Below, piece by piece: positions 32,266 to 39,859 of a stretch of 42,447 nucleotides of DNA (its first letter is position 1; the number at the start of each line of letters is the position of its first letter). The notes beneath the pieces are model-generated. The model saw nothing but the letters and a program-made list of their open reading frames with translations. It did no database searches and was not told the origin of the DNA. The DNA is from Herbinix sp. GTDB lineage: Bacteria > Bacillota > Clostridia > Lachnospirales > Lachnospiraceae. The position numbers were made by a program, and so were the translations under genes. The DNA lies in NCBI GenBank assembly GCA_028691795.1, contig JAQUYQ010000007.1, forward strand, positions 1 through 42,447. The letters are read 5' to 3'.

Positions 32266-32847
32266 ATGACGAATGAACAGATGATTGAATTTATCAAGGA
32301 TCATAAAAATTATAATGACTTGAAAGCAATGAAAGCTGCGTATCAGGTACGGCTGTTCAAACGCAGTCTGGTTTATACCGTACTACTGGGTATCATTCTT
32401 GGTTTTATGGGGCTTTTAAAGGAGTGTCTAATTCTCTTTGTATTTTTAAAGCTTTTCAGAACGAATTCAGGAGGAATTCACGTGACAGGACAAATCAAAT
32501 GTTTTGTTTTTTCCTTCCTTATTTTGATATCTGCAATTGGTTTATCCAGGTTTATCAGCCTGAATATCTATATAGAAGCAATATTATATATGTTTATTGC
32601 AGCGGTATGGTATATTTTAATACCCCAGGGAACATCCCAGAGGCCATTTAGAAAAGCCGAAGAAAAGAGAAAGATGAAATATACGATGCTTGTTTTAATC
32701 GTAATCACTTTCGCATTACGTTTTGTCAATACCGAGATCTATACACTTGCTTTGTGGGCGCTTGTGATTACATTCGTATTAACCACACCACCAATTTACA
32801 GTCTGTTCCGTGTAAAACACGACAGAATACAAAACTGCACACAGTAA
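32266..32847 (+). CDS. agrB: AgrB-like autoinducing-peptide processing protease
   Basis: A 193-residue membrane cysteine protease of the AgrB family, which trims the AgrD precursor and forms its cyclic thiolactone. The catalytic His and Cys lie in NSGGIHVTGQIKCF, with the family's RTxSGGxH pattern. About five or six helices surround it, and the conserved Pro of IPQGTSQRPF follows. The ATG at 32266 is chosen because GGAGG lies 5 bp before it; an in-frame ATG at 32167 has no ribosome site. The agrD gene follows 32 bp later. Sensor and regulator genes are not adjacent, but a GHKL/LytTR pair of the AgrC/AgrA type lies 7 kb downstream. Confidence 0.92.
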   Translation: MTNEQMIEFIKDHKNYNDLKAMKAAYQVRLFKRSLVYTVLLGIILGFMGLLKECLILFVFLKLFRTNSGGIHVTGQIKCFVFSFLILISAIGLSRFISLNIYIEAILYMFIAAVWYILIPQGTSQRPFRKAEEKRKMKYTMLVLIVITFALRFVNTEIYTLALWALVITFVLTTPPIYSLFRVKHDRIQNCTQ

Positions 32848-32879
32848 ATGTGTGAAATATGAATAAGGAGGAAAAAGTA

Positions 32880-33032
32880 ATGAAAAAGGTTAAAGATTTT
32901 TTAAAAAAATGTCAAAGAACTAGTTTCCTGACATCATTAGCATTGGTAGTTGTAGCACTTTCAGAAGTTGCTGCTGATACTTGTGTTATTTGGATCTTAG
33001 GTCAGGAAGACATGCCGGAAGAGTTACTTTAA
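32880..33032 (+). CDS. agrD: AgrD-like autoinducing peptide precursor
   Basis: A 50-residue peptide gene behind AAGGAGGAAAAAGTA, directly after agrB. Residues 1-11 are basic and 16-32 hydrophobic, as in AgrD leaders that hold the precursor at the membrane. The core is ADTCVIWIL (residues 32-40) with a single candidate ring Cys35. The acidic tail GQEDMPEELL (41-50) matches the AgrD recognition tail pattern ending PxEL. By analogy with Staphylococcus AgrD, AgrB would cut near Leu40-Gly41 and close a ring from Cys35, so a ring of five or six residues is predicted. Another Cys at position 11 lies in the leader. The exact mature peptide is inferred. Confidence 0.88.
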   Translation: MKKVKDFLKKCQRTSFLTSLALVVVALSEVAADTCVIWILGQEDMPEELL

Positions 33033-33079
33033 TCACCGACACATATACTTGCTTTGGACTGAATAGGTTCGACGAAATA

Positions 33080-33120
33080 AGCACCGGCATTTTTTGCATG
33101 AAGCAGAAAATACCGGTGCT
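33080..33120 (+). terminator. Terminator-like hairpin after agrD
   Basis: The stem AGCACCGG/CCGGTGCT (33080-33087 with 33113-33120) has additional inner A/T pairing (33089-33093 with 33107-33111). The tail AAAATTTTGG is weak. It lies about 47 bp after agrD and probably ends the agrBD transcript. The gap from here to 33319 shows no gene. Confidence 0.6.
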
Positions 33121-33319
33121 AAAATTTTGGTGCAGGCAAAGTGAGCATTTGTAAGCTACGTTACTTTTCGTACACAGTTACCAAACCATCCATTTGCTCT
33201 CATGATAAATCAAATGTTCTCTAAAATTGATTGGTTATTATTACACAGACTTAGAATTGTTGTATATTTAATTGGTTATTACATATGATAAACTTAAATA
33301 TTTTAAGGAGATTATTTCA

Positions 33320-33532
33320 ATGCAAAATAATAATAATCAAAATACAAACAGTCCCCGTGTATCAGATACATCGGAACGTGATTTAAGAAGTGAAGGCAAA
33401 AACACGTCGGGTAATACTAAGGATTATATCAGTGGAGATTCTACACCTTCTTCCTCCAGCCATCAGTTTCCCAGGATTGCTACGGATCCGCTGCATGAAA
33501 GTAAAAAGTCGGCGATGAAGACAAATAAGTAA
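33320..33532 (+). CDS. Small hydrophilic protein of unknown function
   Basis: A 70-residue, Asn/Ser-rich, low-complexity protein. ATG at 33320 follows AAGGAGATTATTTCA, a strong ribosome site; the frame from 33272 without one is rejected. It starts with MQNNNNQN and contains SSSSH and a basic end. No membrane segment, cysteine or known motif is visible. A clear terminator follows (33535-33570), so it is a single-gene unit. Such small hydrophilic proteins occur among spore and stress proteins of Clostridia, but nothing here proves that. Confidence 0.65.
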   Translation: MQNNNNQNTNSPRVSDTSERDLRSEGKNTSGNTKDYISGDSTPSSSSHQFPRIATDPLHESKKSAMKTNK

Positions 33533-33534
33533 AG

Positions 33535-33570
33535 AAAAACAGGAACCCAAAATATAAGGTTCCTGTTTTT
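33535..33570. terminator. Terminator, convergent
   Basis: The perfect stem AAAAACAGGAACC/GGTTCCTGTTTTT (33535-33547 with 33558-33570) has T-rich flanks for both strands. It lies between the small hydrophilic gene and the convergent lipoprotein gene. Confidence 0.9.
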
Positions 33571-33586
33571 GATTAACGAAACATTC

Positions 33587-34609
33587 TTACTTTGCAATGA
33601 TATCAAAAGCATAATCGGCATTATAAGTACGTACATATAAAATATTGTCTTTTTTAATGAAATAGGACGGGGCGGTTTTTAATAGAAGTTTTTCCAAAAT
33701 CTCACCGGTATGAATATTAACTTGATACAAATAATCAGGTTCATCGGTAAATCCGTATCCACAAACAATTACATCATCAATAATCACAAAATTATAGGAA
33801 TTGCAAACTAATGCATCCGTTCTCCAAACAATACTTTGGTCAGTAAAATCAATGGCAGTGATATAAGCATTCATTTGCTTTGAGCTATTTGCATATGTAT
33901 TATGGCTATGAGAAATATATAATATATCATCTTTAATGACGGCCCAATTAATTTTTTGCTGAATAAAATCATAATCCTCTTCGATATATTCCGGTGAATA
34001 GCGATAAGCAGAGAAGTCATAAGTATAAACAAGTTGAAAGGTTTTTACATCATATATATTCAAAATATAACCTTCCGAGTAATCTGAACCGTAGGTACAA
34101 TAAATATAGGAATCATCAAAAAATGACTTTGTTATGATTAAGCCGTTCCAATTAACAGCTATGTTATCTGGTAAATTACCATTGTTATTCTGAAATGCAT
34201 TCGGAACCTGAAATGTATCTAAGGACAGGTTGTTATTAATAAACCATTCATCCTCATCAATGATTTTATTCGGCTCACATGATTTCATTTCTAATGTAAT
34301 CGGTTGGATTTCTTTTTTTATTGTATTGTCGGATTTGTAAAAATGAAATGGGGGAGTTTCCATAAGGAAAGGAGCCAAATTTGTACCGATCTCATGATCC
34401 TCATTAGAGGGTGCATCATTCGCATTTATCGTTTCGTTAGTTGCATCAGTAATATCTGTGGGATCCTCAGCTTTTGCTACTTCTTCGAGAGCTGACTCTT
34501 CTTCGGTGATAGTTTCTTTTGCTTCATTTAGTTCCGTTTCTTTTTTGCATGCACCAAGTGCAGTTATTATAAAGAAAGCAAATATAATAATGCTGAGTTT
34601 TAACTTCAT
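33587..34609 (-). CDS. Lipoprotein with beta-propeller-like C-terminus
   Basis: A 340-residue lipoprotein with a signal peptide ending in LGAC (Cys20) and an acidic, Thr-rich linker (about 22-75). The rest has repeating strands such as AYITAIDFTDQSIVWRT and YLYQVNIHTGEILEKLLL, the pattern of PQQ-like (BamB-type) beta-propeller blades, though only some blades are evident. ATG follows GGAGGTGTCTGTTAC. It probably sits on the outer face of the cytoplasmic membrane. No catalytic residues or partner genes are visible. Function is unknown. Confidence 0.82.
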   Translation of the reverse strand: MKLKLSIIIFAFFIITALGACKKETELNEAKETITEEESALEEVAKAEDPTDITDATNETINANDAPSNEDHEIGTNLAPFLMETPPFHFYKSDNTIKKEIQPITLEMKSCEPNKIIDEDEWFINNNLSLDTFQVPNAFQNNNGNLPDNIAVNWNGLIITKSFFDDSYIYCTYGSDYSEGYILNIYDVKTFQLVYTYDFSAYRYSPEYIEEDYDFIQQKINWAVIKDDILYISHSHNTYANSSKQMNAYITAIDFTDQSIVWRTDALVCNSYNFVIIDDVIVCGYGFTDEPDYLYQVNIHTGEILEKLLLKTAPSYFIKKDNILYVRTYNADYAFDIIAK

Positions 34610-34800
34610 GTAACAGACACCTCCATCATCTTAGTAAAATTAATAAATTCTAGTCTAGAAATAAAGTTATACTTTGCTTCTATCTTATCATAAATGAATT
34701 AATGATCAACTAAATATTTCCATAAGTTTTGCTTAATATTTTATTAAGATGATCAATTACGGTAGACTAATCATATAAATTTATTTAGGTAACAAAAAAT

Positions 34801-34826
34801 TAGGAGTAGTGCATGCACTACTCCTA
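34801..34826 (-). terminator. 26-bp perfect palindrome with minus-strand T-run
   Basis: TAGGAGTAGTGCA and its exact complement form a 26-bp palindrome. On the minus strand it is followed by ATTTTTTG, so it can act as a terminator for minus-strand transcription from the 35107-35744 region. The long gap between it and the nearest gene fits a deletion of the transporter gene that once lay there. Confidence 0.65.
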
Positions 34827-35106
34827 TATGTATCGTATTTTGTTATGTAAGTGCTATCAAATTGTAAACCCACCAAGGGTGAAAATAACCTCCTTTTTAA
34901 CAAATATGGTTTCATAAACTTGTAAATGGAGTAACTATGTTCCCTTTATGGTTCGATATGTTTGTTTAACAATCTTAATATGGTGTCTTGAACTATGTAT
35001 TTGCATTTGTTCTGTTTTTTAATAATATTATATGCATCTGTAATATAAATGTTATAAATTTATTTACTTATTATTTCCGGATTTTTATTCAACCTCAATG
35101 TTCGTT
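34827..35106. other. Gap with probable gene decay
   Basis: AT-rich sequence with many stops in all frames. It lies between the truncated EamA-like start and a terminator in the same direction, so it may hold the degraded remainder of that gene. No readable fragment was found. The 66-codon frame at 34988-35188 on the plus strand has no ribosome site. Confidence 0.35.
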
Positions 35107-35208
35107 TTATGATGAGATCCCCAAAGTTAAACTGGTAAAAACATATGCCATAGACCAGAAAATAATTGTTATCATAGCGTATGGATGAAAGCTGTCTTTT
35201 AATTTCAT
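35107..35208 (-). pseudogene. EamA/DMT transporter, N-terminal remnant
   Basis: Just after the GNAT gene a minus-strand ATG at 35208, behind AAGAAGGGATCATT, opens 33 codons including HPYAMITIIFWSMAYVFTSL. This resembles the first helix of EamA/DMT-family exporters (HPYxMITIxFWSxAYVFT). It then meets a TAA at 35107, and no further helices are readable. A full gene would be about 290 codons. It is probably a truncated pseudogene; a genuine 33-residue membrane peptide is the alternative. Confidence 0.4.
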
Positions 35209-35234
35209 AATGATCCCTTCTTAATGAGGTAAGT

Positions 35235-35744
35235 TTAAAAATCATTTATTAGAGAATACATCTTCATATCAAGTATTTTCCCGTTTTTAACTGCATTCTT
35301 TCTCAAAACACCTTCACAGATAAATCCTGCTTTTTCAAGAATTCGGCAGGAGGCAATGTTATTGGCAAAAGGTTCTGCAAATATGCGTATTATGTCTGTG
35401 TTATGAAAAATAGAGTGACACATTTGCTTCACAGCACTCGTTCCAATACCTTTTCCCCAGTACTTTTCCGAAATATAATATCCCATTTCAGCGGTACGGG
35501 AATGTATATTATCTTTTCGAAAAACTCCGATGCTTCCGATTACTTGATCATCGAAGGTGATTGCAAAGGCATACGTTTCATCTTTTTCAGAATCTAGCAT
35601 TGCTCTAATAAATGCTTCTGCATCCTTTGTAGTGTATGGAAAAGGCAACCCATCCCGCAAGTTATCGTGAATCTTTTTATTATTCAGAGCAAGTGCAAGG
35701 TCATTTGCATCTTCCATTAACCATGGACGAATTTTACAATCCAT
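35235..35744 (-). CDS. GNAT acetyltransferase (RimJ/RimL type)
   Basis: A 169-residue N-acetyltransferase of the Acetyltransf_3 group, which moves the acetyl of acetyl-CoA to an amine. The acetyl-CoA loop is near residues 94-104 (SEKYWGKGIGTSAV, the Q/RxxGxG/A pattern). EPFANNIASCRILEKAGF near 130-147 is the family's typical C-terminal segment. ATG follows AGGAGGTGCTATA. Its promoter is likely at 35904-35932, leaving a leader of about 150 bases. The substrate is unknown; RimJ-like enzymes modify ribosomal proteins, peptides or small molecules. Confidence 0.9.
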   Translation of the reverse strand: MDCKIRPWLMEDANDLALALNNKKIHDNLRDGLPFPYTTKDAEAFIRAMLDSEKDETYAFAITFDDQVIGSIGVFRKDNIHSRTAEMGYYISEKYWGKGIGTSAVKQMCHSIFHNTDIIRIFAEPFANNIASCRILEKAGFICEGVLRKNAVKNGKILDMKMYSLINDF

Positions 35745-35903
35745 TATAGCACCTCCTTACATTAAGATCTTCTTGTTTTAAGAATAACAGTTCAGATTTT
35801 ATTAATATATTTTATATTATCATCCCTTTGGTTTTATCATAAAAATTAATCAATAATGAATTCAGCTGTTAGGTAATATTTATCAAAATCACCAATTTAT
35901 CCA

Positions 35904-35932
35904 ATTATACATTTCCTGATTCAGGAAGTCAA
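35904..35932 (-). promoter_or_regulatory. Promoter with palindromic spacer, copy 1
   Basis: Minus-strand TTGACT (35927-35932) and TATAAT (35904-35909) are spaced by 17 bp. The spacer region is a 15-bp palindrome TTCCTGATTCAGGAA (35913-35927), a likely operator. It drives the GNAT gene. A related copy lies at 37187-37215. Confidence 0.7.
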
Positions 35933-36065
35933 TTCTCATCTGTACCGGTACCCAACGACCATTGCTACGTTGAATTTAAGCTTATTCTGGATTATAGGAA
36001 CACTTTATGTTAAAATATTAGAATTAATATTAGATAAAACCTATGTAAGACAAGGAAAGGAATTT

Positions 36066-36545
36066 ATGAAAATGAAGATTAAAGTGCTGTTTGTCTGCCA
36101 TGGAAATATCTGTCGTTCACCAATGGCGGAGTTTGTCTTCAAGGATATGGTAAAAAATATAGGATTAGGTGATTTGTTTTATATAGCTTCCGCAGCAACA
36201 AGTACGGAGGAGATTGGTTGTGGTGTTCATCAAGGAACCAGAAGAATATTAAGCGGTTTAGGCATCTCTACAGAAGGAAAGCGTGCTGTACAGATGACAA
36301 AAGGAGATTATAAAGCATATGATTACATTATAGCAATGGACCAAAAGAATATGATCAATATCAATCGAATTATTGGGAAGGATTCTGAGAATAAAGTGCA
36401 GAAGTTATTAGATTACACTCATAATCCGAAGGACGTAGCTGATCCATGGTATACCGGAGATTTTGAGCAGACCTATATCGATATCGTTAATGGCTGTGAG
36501 GCATTACTTCGTACAATCTGTGAAGAACACCATATACATAGCTAA
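36066..36545 (+). CDS. Low-molecular-weight protein tyrosine phosphatase
   Basis: A 159-residue cytoplasmic phosphatase of the LMW-PTP family. The P-loop CHGNICRSPMAE (Cys and Arg of CX5R, near residues 10-21) and the acid loop DPWYTGDF near residue 128 are intact, so it should be active. The ATG at 36066 follows AAGGAAAGGAATTT; the longer frame from 35970 is rejected. It is divergent from the GNAT gene. A decayed second copy of its 3' end lies at 37268-37309. Firmicute relatives act on tyrosine- or arginine-phosphorylated proteins; the target here is unknown. Confidence 0.95.
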   Translation: MKMKIKVLFVCHGNICRSPMAEFVFKDMVKNIGLGDLFYIASAATSTEEIGCGVHQGTRRILSGLGISTEGKRAVQMTKGDYKAYDYIIAMDQKNMININRIIGKDSENKVQKLLDYTHNPKDVADPWYTGDFEQTYIDIVNGCEALLRTICEEHHIHS

Positions 36546-36686
36546 TTGTAAATATCTTGTAGTTATAATACAATCATTTCAGTAAACTATAATATCCCTA
36601 GGAATTCCCATGGCAGATTATTAACTTATGGCTACGTTGTAGGACAGAACATAGCAAAAATGTAATTATATCATATACATAAAAAG

Positions 36687-36733
36687 ATATGGCAGCTTAC
36701 CTTTAGAGGAGCATTAGGGGTAAGCTGCCATAT
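36687..36733. terminator. Terminator between phosphatase and lipoprotein genes
   Basis: A 15-bp stem ATATGGCAGCTTACC/GGTAAGCTGCCATAT (36687-36701 with 36719-36733) is flanked by A-rich sequence on the left, giving CTTTTT on the minus strand, and by TTTATCTT on the right. It serves both convergent genes. Confidence 0.8.
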
Positions 36734-36765
36734 TTATCTTATATAGTTATAATAAATTAGTTCGT

Positions 36766-37155
36766 TTACTCAGACGATGATTTAATAAAAGATACACTTC
36801 CCTTTGCTTTACTCCCTGTAACATAAAAGGTATAAGTACCTGGTTCATCAATAATAATCGTAAAGTTCCCAGTTTCTACATCATTGCCCCGATACGCAAT
36901 AGTGCCATTTTCGTTTTCTACAAGAATATCAACATCGCCCTTTTTTATATCGATCGTAGTTTCAACCATTTCGCCAACTGTTAGAGGGATATCGTTATCG
37001 ACTGTTGAATTCAGTACATCAAAATCAACCAGAAACTGTTTATCATTTCCTGTCTTGCTCCCGGAAAATTTTGTGTTACTATTGTTACATCCCGTTAAAC
37101 CGATTATAATCGCAATCGAAATACCAATCAGTGAAATTAATCTTACTTTCCTCAT
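36766..37155 (-). CDS. Small lipoprotein of unknown function
   Basis: A 129-residue lipoprotein with a signal peptide ending in LTGC (about Cys23). The mature part is predicted beta-rich, with DGxxxDxxVDNDIPL-like strands and a final TYTFYVTGSKAKGSVSF, in the style of small pre-peptidase or immunoglobulin-like folds. ATG at 37155 follows ATAGGAGATGTAAAT; the frame from 37215 is rejected, since it runs through the promoter. It is transcribed alone from 37187-37215. The DIKKGDVDILVENENG and EPGTYTFYVTG pattern hints at a carbohydrate- or ligand-binding sandwich, which is weak. Confidence 0.8.
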   Translation of the reverse strand: MRKVRLISLIGISIAIIIGLTGCNNSNTKFSGSKTGNDKQFLVDFDVLNSTVDNDIPLTVGEMVETTIDIKKGDVDILVENENGTIAYRGNDVETGNFTIIIDEPGTYTFYVTGSKAKGSVSFIKSSSE

Positions 37156-37186
37156 ATATTTACATCTCCTATTAATAAGTATATTA

Positions 37187-37215
37187 ATTATACATTTCCT
37201 GATATAGGAAGTCAA
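37187..37215 (-). promoter_or_regulatory. Promoter with palindromic spacer, copy 2
   Basis: Minus-strand TTGACT (37210-37215) and TATAAT (37187-37192) with 17-bp spacing, as in copy 1. The palindrome is imperfect here (TTCCTGATATAGGAA, 37196-37210). It drives the small lipoprotein gene. Homology with copy 1 extends about 30 bp further right, including CCGGTACC. Confidence 0.7.
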
Positions 37216-37267
37216 TCTGCACTGTTCCGGTACCCTAACCCATGCACCTGATTCATAGTATACAGTA

Positions 37268-37309
37268 GACTTTGAGCAAACCTATGTGGATATCTATGAA
37301 GGCTGTTAA
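37268..37309 (+). pseudogene. Remnant of a second LMW phosphatase gene
   Basis: Thirteen codons and a stop read DFEQTYVDIYEGC, nearly identical to residues DFEQTYIDIVNGC of the intact phosphatase at 36066-36545. The sequence to the left (37187-37250) is a copy of the intact gene's upstream region. So this is an internal-deletion remnant of a duplicated gene. It overlaps the stop of the neighbouring minus-strand gene. Confidence 0.75.
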
Positions 37310-38031
37310 GATGAATAGTTATTCATTAATTCAAATATTGCAGGGTTAATCGAAGTCATTAATATTTGGGTACCAGTTGCGATATCTAAAAAAGCGTGAC
37401 CAATCATTAATGGTTGGAGTTTTTTCTTTCGATAATAAATAAAACCTAATACACACATCAGAGGAAGAAATGACATGAATCGGAACAGAATATGCTTCCA
37501 ATCAAATAGAAGAGGAATAAAACTATGCTGTAAAGCATAAAAAAACATCGGATACAGAATAGATAATGTTTTGTTTCCGGTAGTTTTTTCAATACGATTT
37601 AGAGAGTAACCAAAATATAAAGGTAGTTCAGCAAAAACGATAGTGAAAGGTAATAATATAGCATTTGCTGCTGCAAGCCATACTGGAATTGGCTGAACCA
37701 TTGTTGCTGGTACATAACCATAAAGAATAAACCCAAATCCATACATCCCACCTATTCCCAATAGGAGCATTAAAAATACAATGAGAAATGTATGTTTCAG
37801 TTGGTTTTTACCTTTTTCATAATCAATTAATTCTCTATATGTAATACCTTCATTTTTACAGATAATCATTAATAAAGCAATCGTTATAATGTTGCATACG
37901 GTACATATAATAGACCACCATCGACTTGATTGTTCTAACGTTTGACCGGTTAAACCTGCAAATAATACTCCAATCATAATAAACAAAACGCTTCTGAATA
38001 ATGGAATGATAAATGGCCACGTTTTTTTCAT
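37306..38031 (-). CDS. CPBP-like membrane protein with altered motif 1
   Basis: A 241-residue membrane protein with about seven helices that follows the layout of CPBP intramembrane proteases. Motif 1 reads AELPLYFGY instead of EExxxR: one Glu is kept, and the first Glu and the Arg are lost. The later FYALQHSFIP and MIGHAFLDIA keep the two histidines. It may be an inactive homologue or an active variant. The start at 38031 is an ATG a few bases after AGGAGTTCATAGA. It lies alone between a phosphatase remnant and a gene-free stretch. Confidence 0.75.
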   Translation of the reverse strand: MKKTWPFIIPLFRSVLFIMIGVLFAGLTGQTLEQSSRWWSIICTVCNIITIALLMIICKNEGITYRELIDYEKGKNQLKHTFLIVFLMLLLGIGGMYGFGFILYGYVPATMVQPIPVWLAAANAILLPFTIVFAELPLYFGYSLNRIEKTTGNKTLSILYPMFFYALQHSFIPLLFDWKHILFRFMSFLPLMCVLGFIYYRKKKLQPLMIGHAFLDIATGTQILMTSINPAIFELMNNYSS

Positions 38032-38356
38032 TCTATGAACTCCTATAATGCATCTGAATTAGTTTTTTTATTGGTCTATTTCTCCAATGAAGATAAAATA
38101 ATAGACGGTTTAAATTGTAATATTTTCCAAACTAATTATTATAATATCTTAGTTTTCAATTGTTGTAAATATAAATATACAGCCATTCGATCTGATGTGT
38201 TAGATCATTCTTTCAAAGTCTCAGTTTGGATGATACCAAAGCTCAACGTACTCAGAATAAAAAAGAAGTCCATCTTGTCAGATAAACTTCTTTTTTAAGT
38301 GCGAGACGGGTTTGACAAAACTCTATTATCTACATTAAGATAATTAGAAATAAAAT
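38032..38356. other. Gap with terminator and tRNA-tail scar
   Basis: No supported gene; the 87-codon plus-strand frame has no ribosome site or family likeness. A hairpin AAGAAGT/ACTTCTT followed by six T lies near 38263-38297. Directly after it, TAAGTGCGAGACGGG (38296-38310) nearly copies the 3' end of the tRNA-Gly region (TAAGCGCGAGACGGG). This may be a scar of an attachment site. Confidence 0.5.
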
Positions 38357-38920
38357 TTACAGCTTGATCACGGTTTTTCCAAATTCCTGATTGATGATCT
38401 GTCCCATAGCACTGTAAATAGCAGAGGCACCACAGAAGATTCCTACATATCCGGCCAGGGTATGAATTTTTTCAACACCTGTAAAGTTCGCAAGAGAAAG
38501 CAGTAGGAATAAAACCGTTAATGAGCCAAACACTACCTGGCTGATTTTATTATGCTTTAATGTACCGATAAACATAAAGAGAGTAAAAACAAACCAAAGA
38601 CCCAAATAAAATCCCATGCTCTTAGCATCGGCAGCTTCAATTCCTTTTACTGGATTACTCCAGATTATAATTAATGACCACCAGAAGAAGCCATAGGCTG
38701 TGAATGCAGTAGCCCCAAAGGTGTTTCCTTTCTTAAATTCCATAATTCCGGCGATGATTTGGGCAGCTCCGCCTAAAGCAAAACCCATTGCAATAATCAT
38801 AATACTGAGGGGAATAAAGCCTGCATTATGTATATTTAGTAAGCAGGTGGTCATTCCGAAGCCTAATAGACCAAGTGGAGCAGGATTAGCGATACTGGGC
38901 TTATCTGATTGTGTAGACAT
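38357..38920 (-). CDS. Acetate uptake transporter (SatP/YaaH type)
   Basis: A 187-residue, six-helix membrane protein of the GPR1/FUN34/YaaH family, which carries acetate and succinate with protons or as anion channels. The signature NPAPLGLLGFGMTT near residues 11-24 is intact. The C-terminal half shows the typical AGYVGIFCGASAIY segment. The ATG at 38920 is preceded by AAGGATG; the frame from 38983 is rejected. A structured stretch at 39070-39163 lies in its leader region. It is probably used to take up or release acetate during fermentation. Confidence 0.93.
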   Translation of the reverse strand: MSTQSDKPSIANPAPLGLLGFGMTTCLLNIHNAGFIPLSIMIIAMGFALGGAAQIIAGIMEFKKGNTFGATAFTAYGFFWWSLIIIWSNPVKGIEAADAKSMGFYLGLWFVFTLFMFIGTLKHNKISQVVFGSLTVLFLLLSLANFTGVEKIHTLAGYVGIFCGASAIYSAMGQIINQEFGKTVIKL

Positions 38921-39069
38921 ATTATTATTGACATCCTTTCGATAGCTATTTTTATGCTGAACGCACATGGCATATCGTATCATTTTTATTGACTTAATTC
39001 AACATAAAAATACATGAAATTTCTTGCTTCTAAATACTCAGGAATTTAGTTAAGAGAGAGGATGTGCGG

Positions 39070-39163
39070 GATTTCATCTATGCTCCTCAAAGCTGCAAGA
39101 AGAATGAGAAGATCGGCGTAAGTGCCTCCGTTCTCATTCTTCCTAAGGATTACTATGAAATCA
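39070..39163 (-). ncRNA. Candidate structured leader upstream of acetate transporter
   Basis: An outer 8-bp pairing GATTTCAT/ATGAAATC (39070-39077 with 39156-39163) encloses a perfect 12-bp stem GAAGAATGAGAA/TTCTCATTCTTC (39099-39110 with 39131-39142), whose loop contains a further CGG/CCG pair. Pairing is the same on either strand. It lies about 150 bp before the transporter start. It lacks a T-run, so it is not a plain terminator. I do not recognise a known riboswitch class. Confidence 0.45.
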
Positions 39164-39220
39164 CAAATAGATTAGAATGTGCCATCTTATTCTATCTTAG
39201 GTATAGATCGCTAATCTTAA

Positions 39221-39859
39221 TTAACACAGACGATTAAAATATATTATATTTGCATTTCCATACTCTTTATTCGCTTTATCAAATTCTCCTTCACTTACAA
39301 TTTTGTTTACGTCGCCAATAATTCCTATTGTTATTGCATTTACTTCTTCACCTATTGTATAGAAAAACATCATACATTTATTTATCAATTTTAGTTTTCG
39401 ATTTTGAATATCCAAAGCATACTTTGTTACTTCGTGCCCACCTGCGGTAAAAATTCCTGTTGTATTAGCCGATATGGGATATGCGGTTCCATTAGAGCCT
39501 ATTCCACCAAATCTTGTTACTTCATTGTTAACAGGATAATAAATATCTGTCCCCATTGCAACCTTACGCTCATCTTTATAATTATAAACACCATCCGAAA
39601 GTAAAAGAATTGGATAATCATAACCAACTAATTCTATAAAAGAGTAATAATACTCTTTTCCTTGGCATTTAAAATTATTTAGGAACGTATTATAAACATC
39701 TGTATTTTCTATATTTTTATTGTCCTGAATGATAATATTAACGTTTTTACCTAATATCCTTCCGTTTTCTTCTCTTCGAAAATGTATACTATATACGATG
39801 GTACTAATACAAATTAAAAGTAAAATAAAGCTAAGTATTAACTGGATTTTTTTATTCAT
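39221..39859 (-). CDS. Membrane-anchored extracellular protein of unknown function
   Basis: A 212-residue protein with one N-terminal hydrophobic segment (about 5-26) that fits an uncleaved signal anchor, then an outside domain. It contains GGIGSNGTAYPISAN near residue 120 and GGHEVTKYALDIQNRKL near 142, with no cysteine pair or known catalytic pattern evident. ATG is preceded by AACATGGTGTTTAT, a weak ribosome site. No neighbour is co-directional and close. I do not recognise the family. Confidence 0.7.
   Translation of the reverse strand: MNKKIQLILSFILLLICISTIVYSIHFRREENGRILGKNVNIIIQDNKNIENTDVYNTFLNNFKCQGKEYYYSFIELVGYDYPILLLSDGVYNYKDERKVAMGTDIYYPVNNEVTRFGGIGSNGTAYPISANTTGIFTAGGHEVTKYALDIQNRKLKLINKCMMFFYTIGEEVNAITIGIIGDVNKIVSEGEFDKANKEYGNANIIYFNRLC

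Noticed and set aside
36884-37207. 107-codon plus-strand frame
   Set aside because: Antisense to the small lipoprotein gene, which has a lipobox, ribosome site and promoter.
38035-38298. 87-codon plus-strand frame
   Set aside because: No ribosome site; runs through a terminator hairpin; composition unlike the real genes.
39070-39163. Known riboswitch class upstream of the acetate transporter
   Set aside because: The conserved cores that I know for common riboswitch classes (SAM, TPP, cyclic di-GMP, ZTP, preQ1) are not visible.
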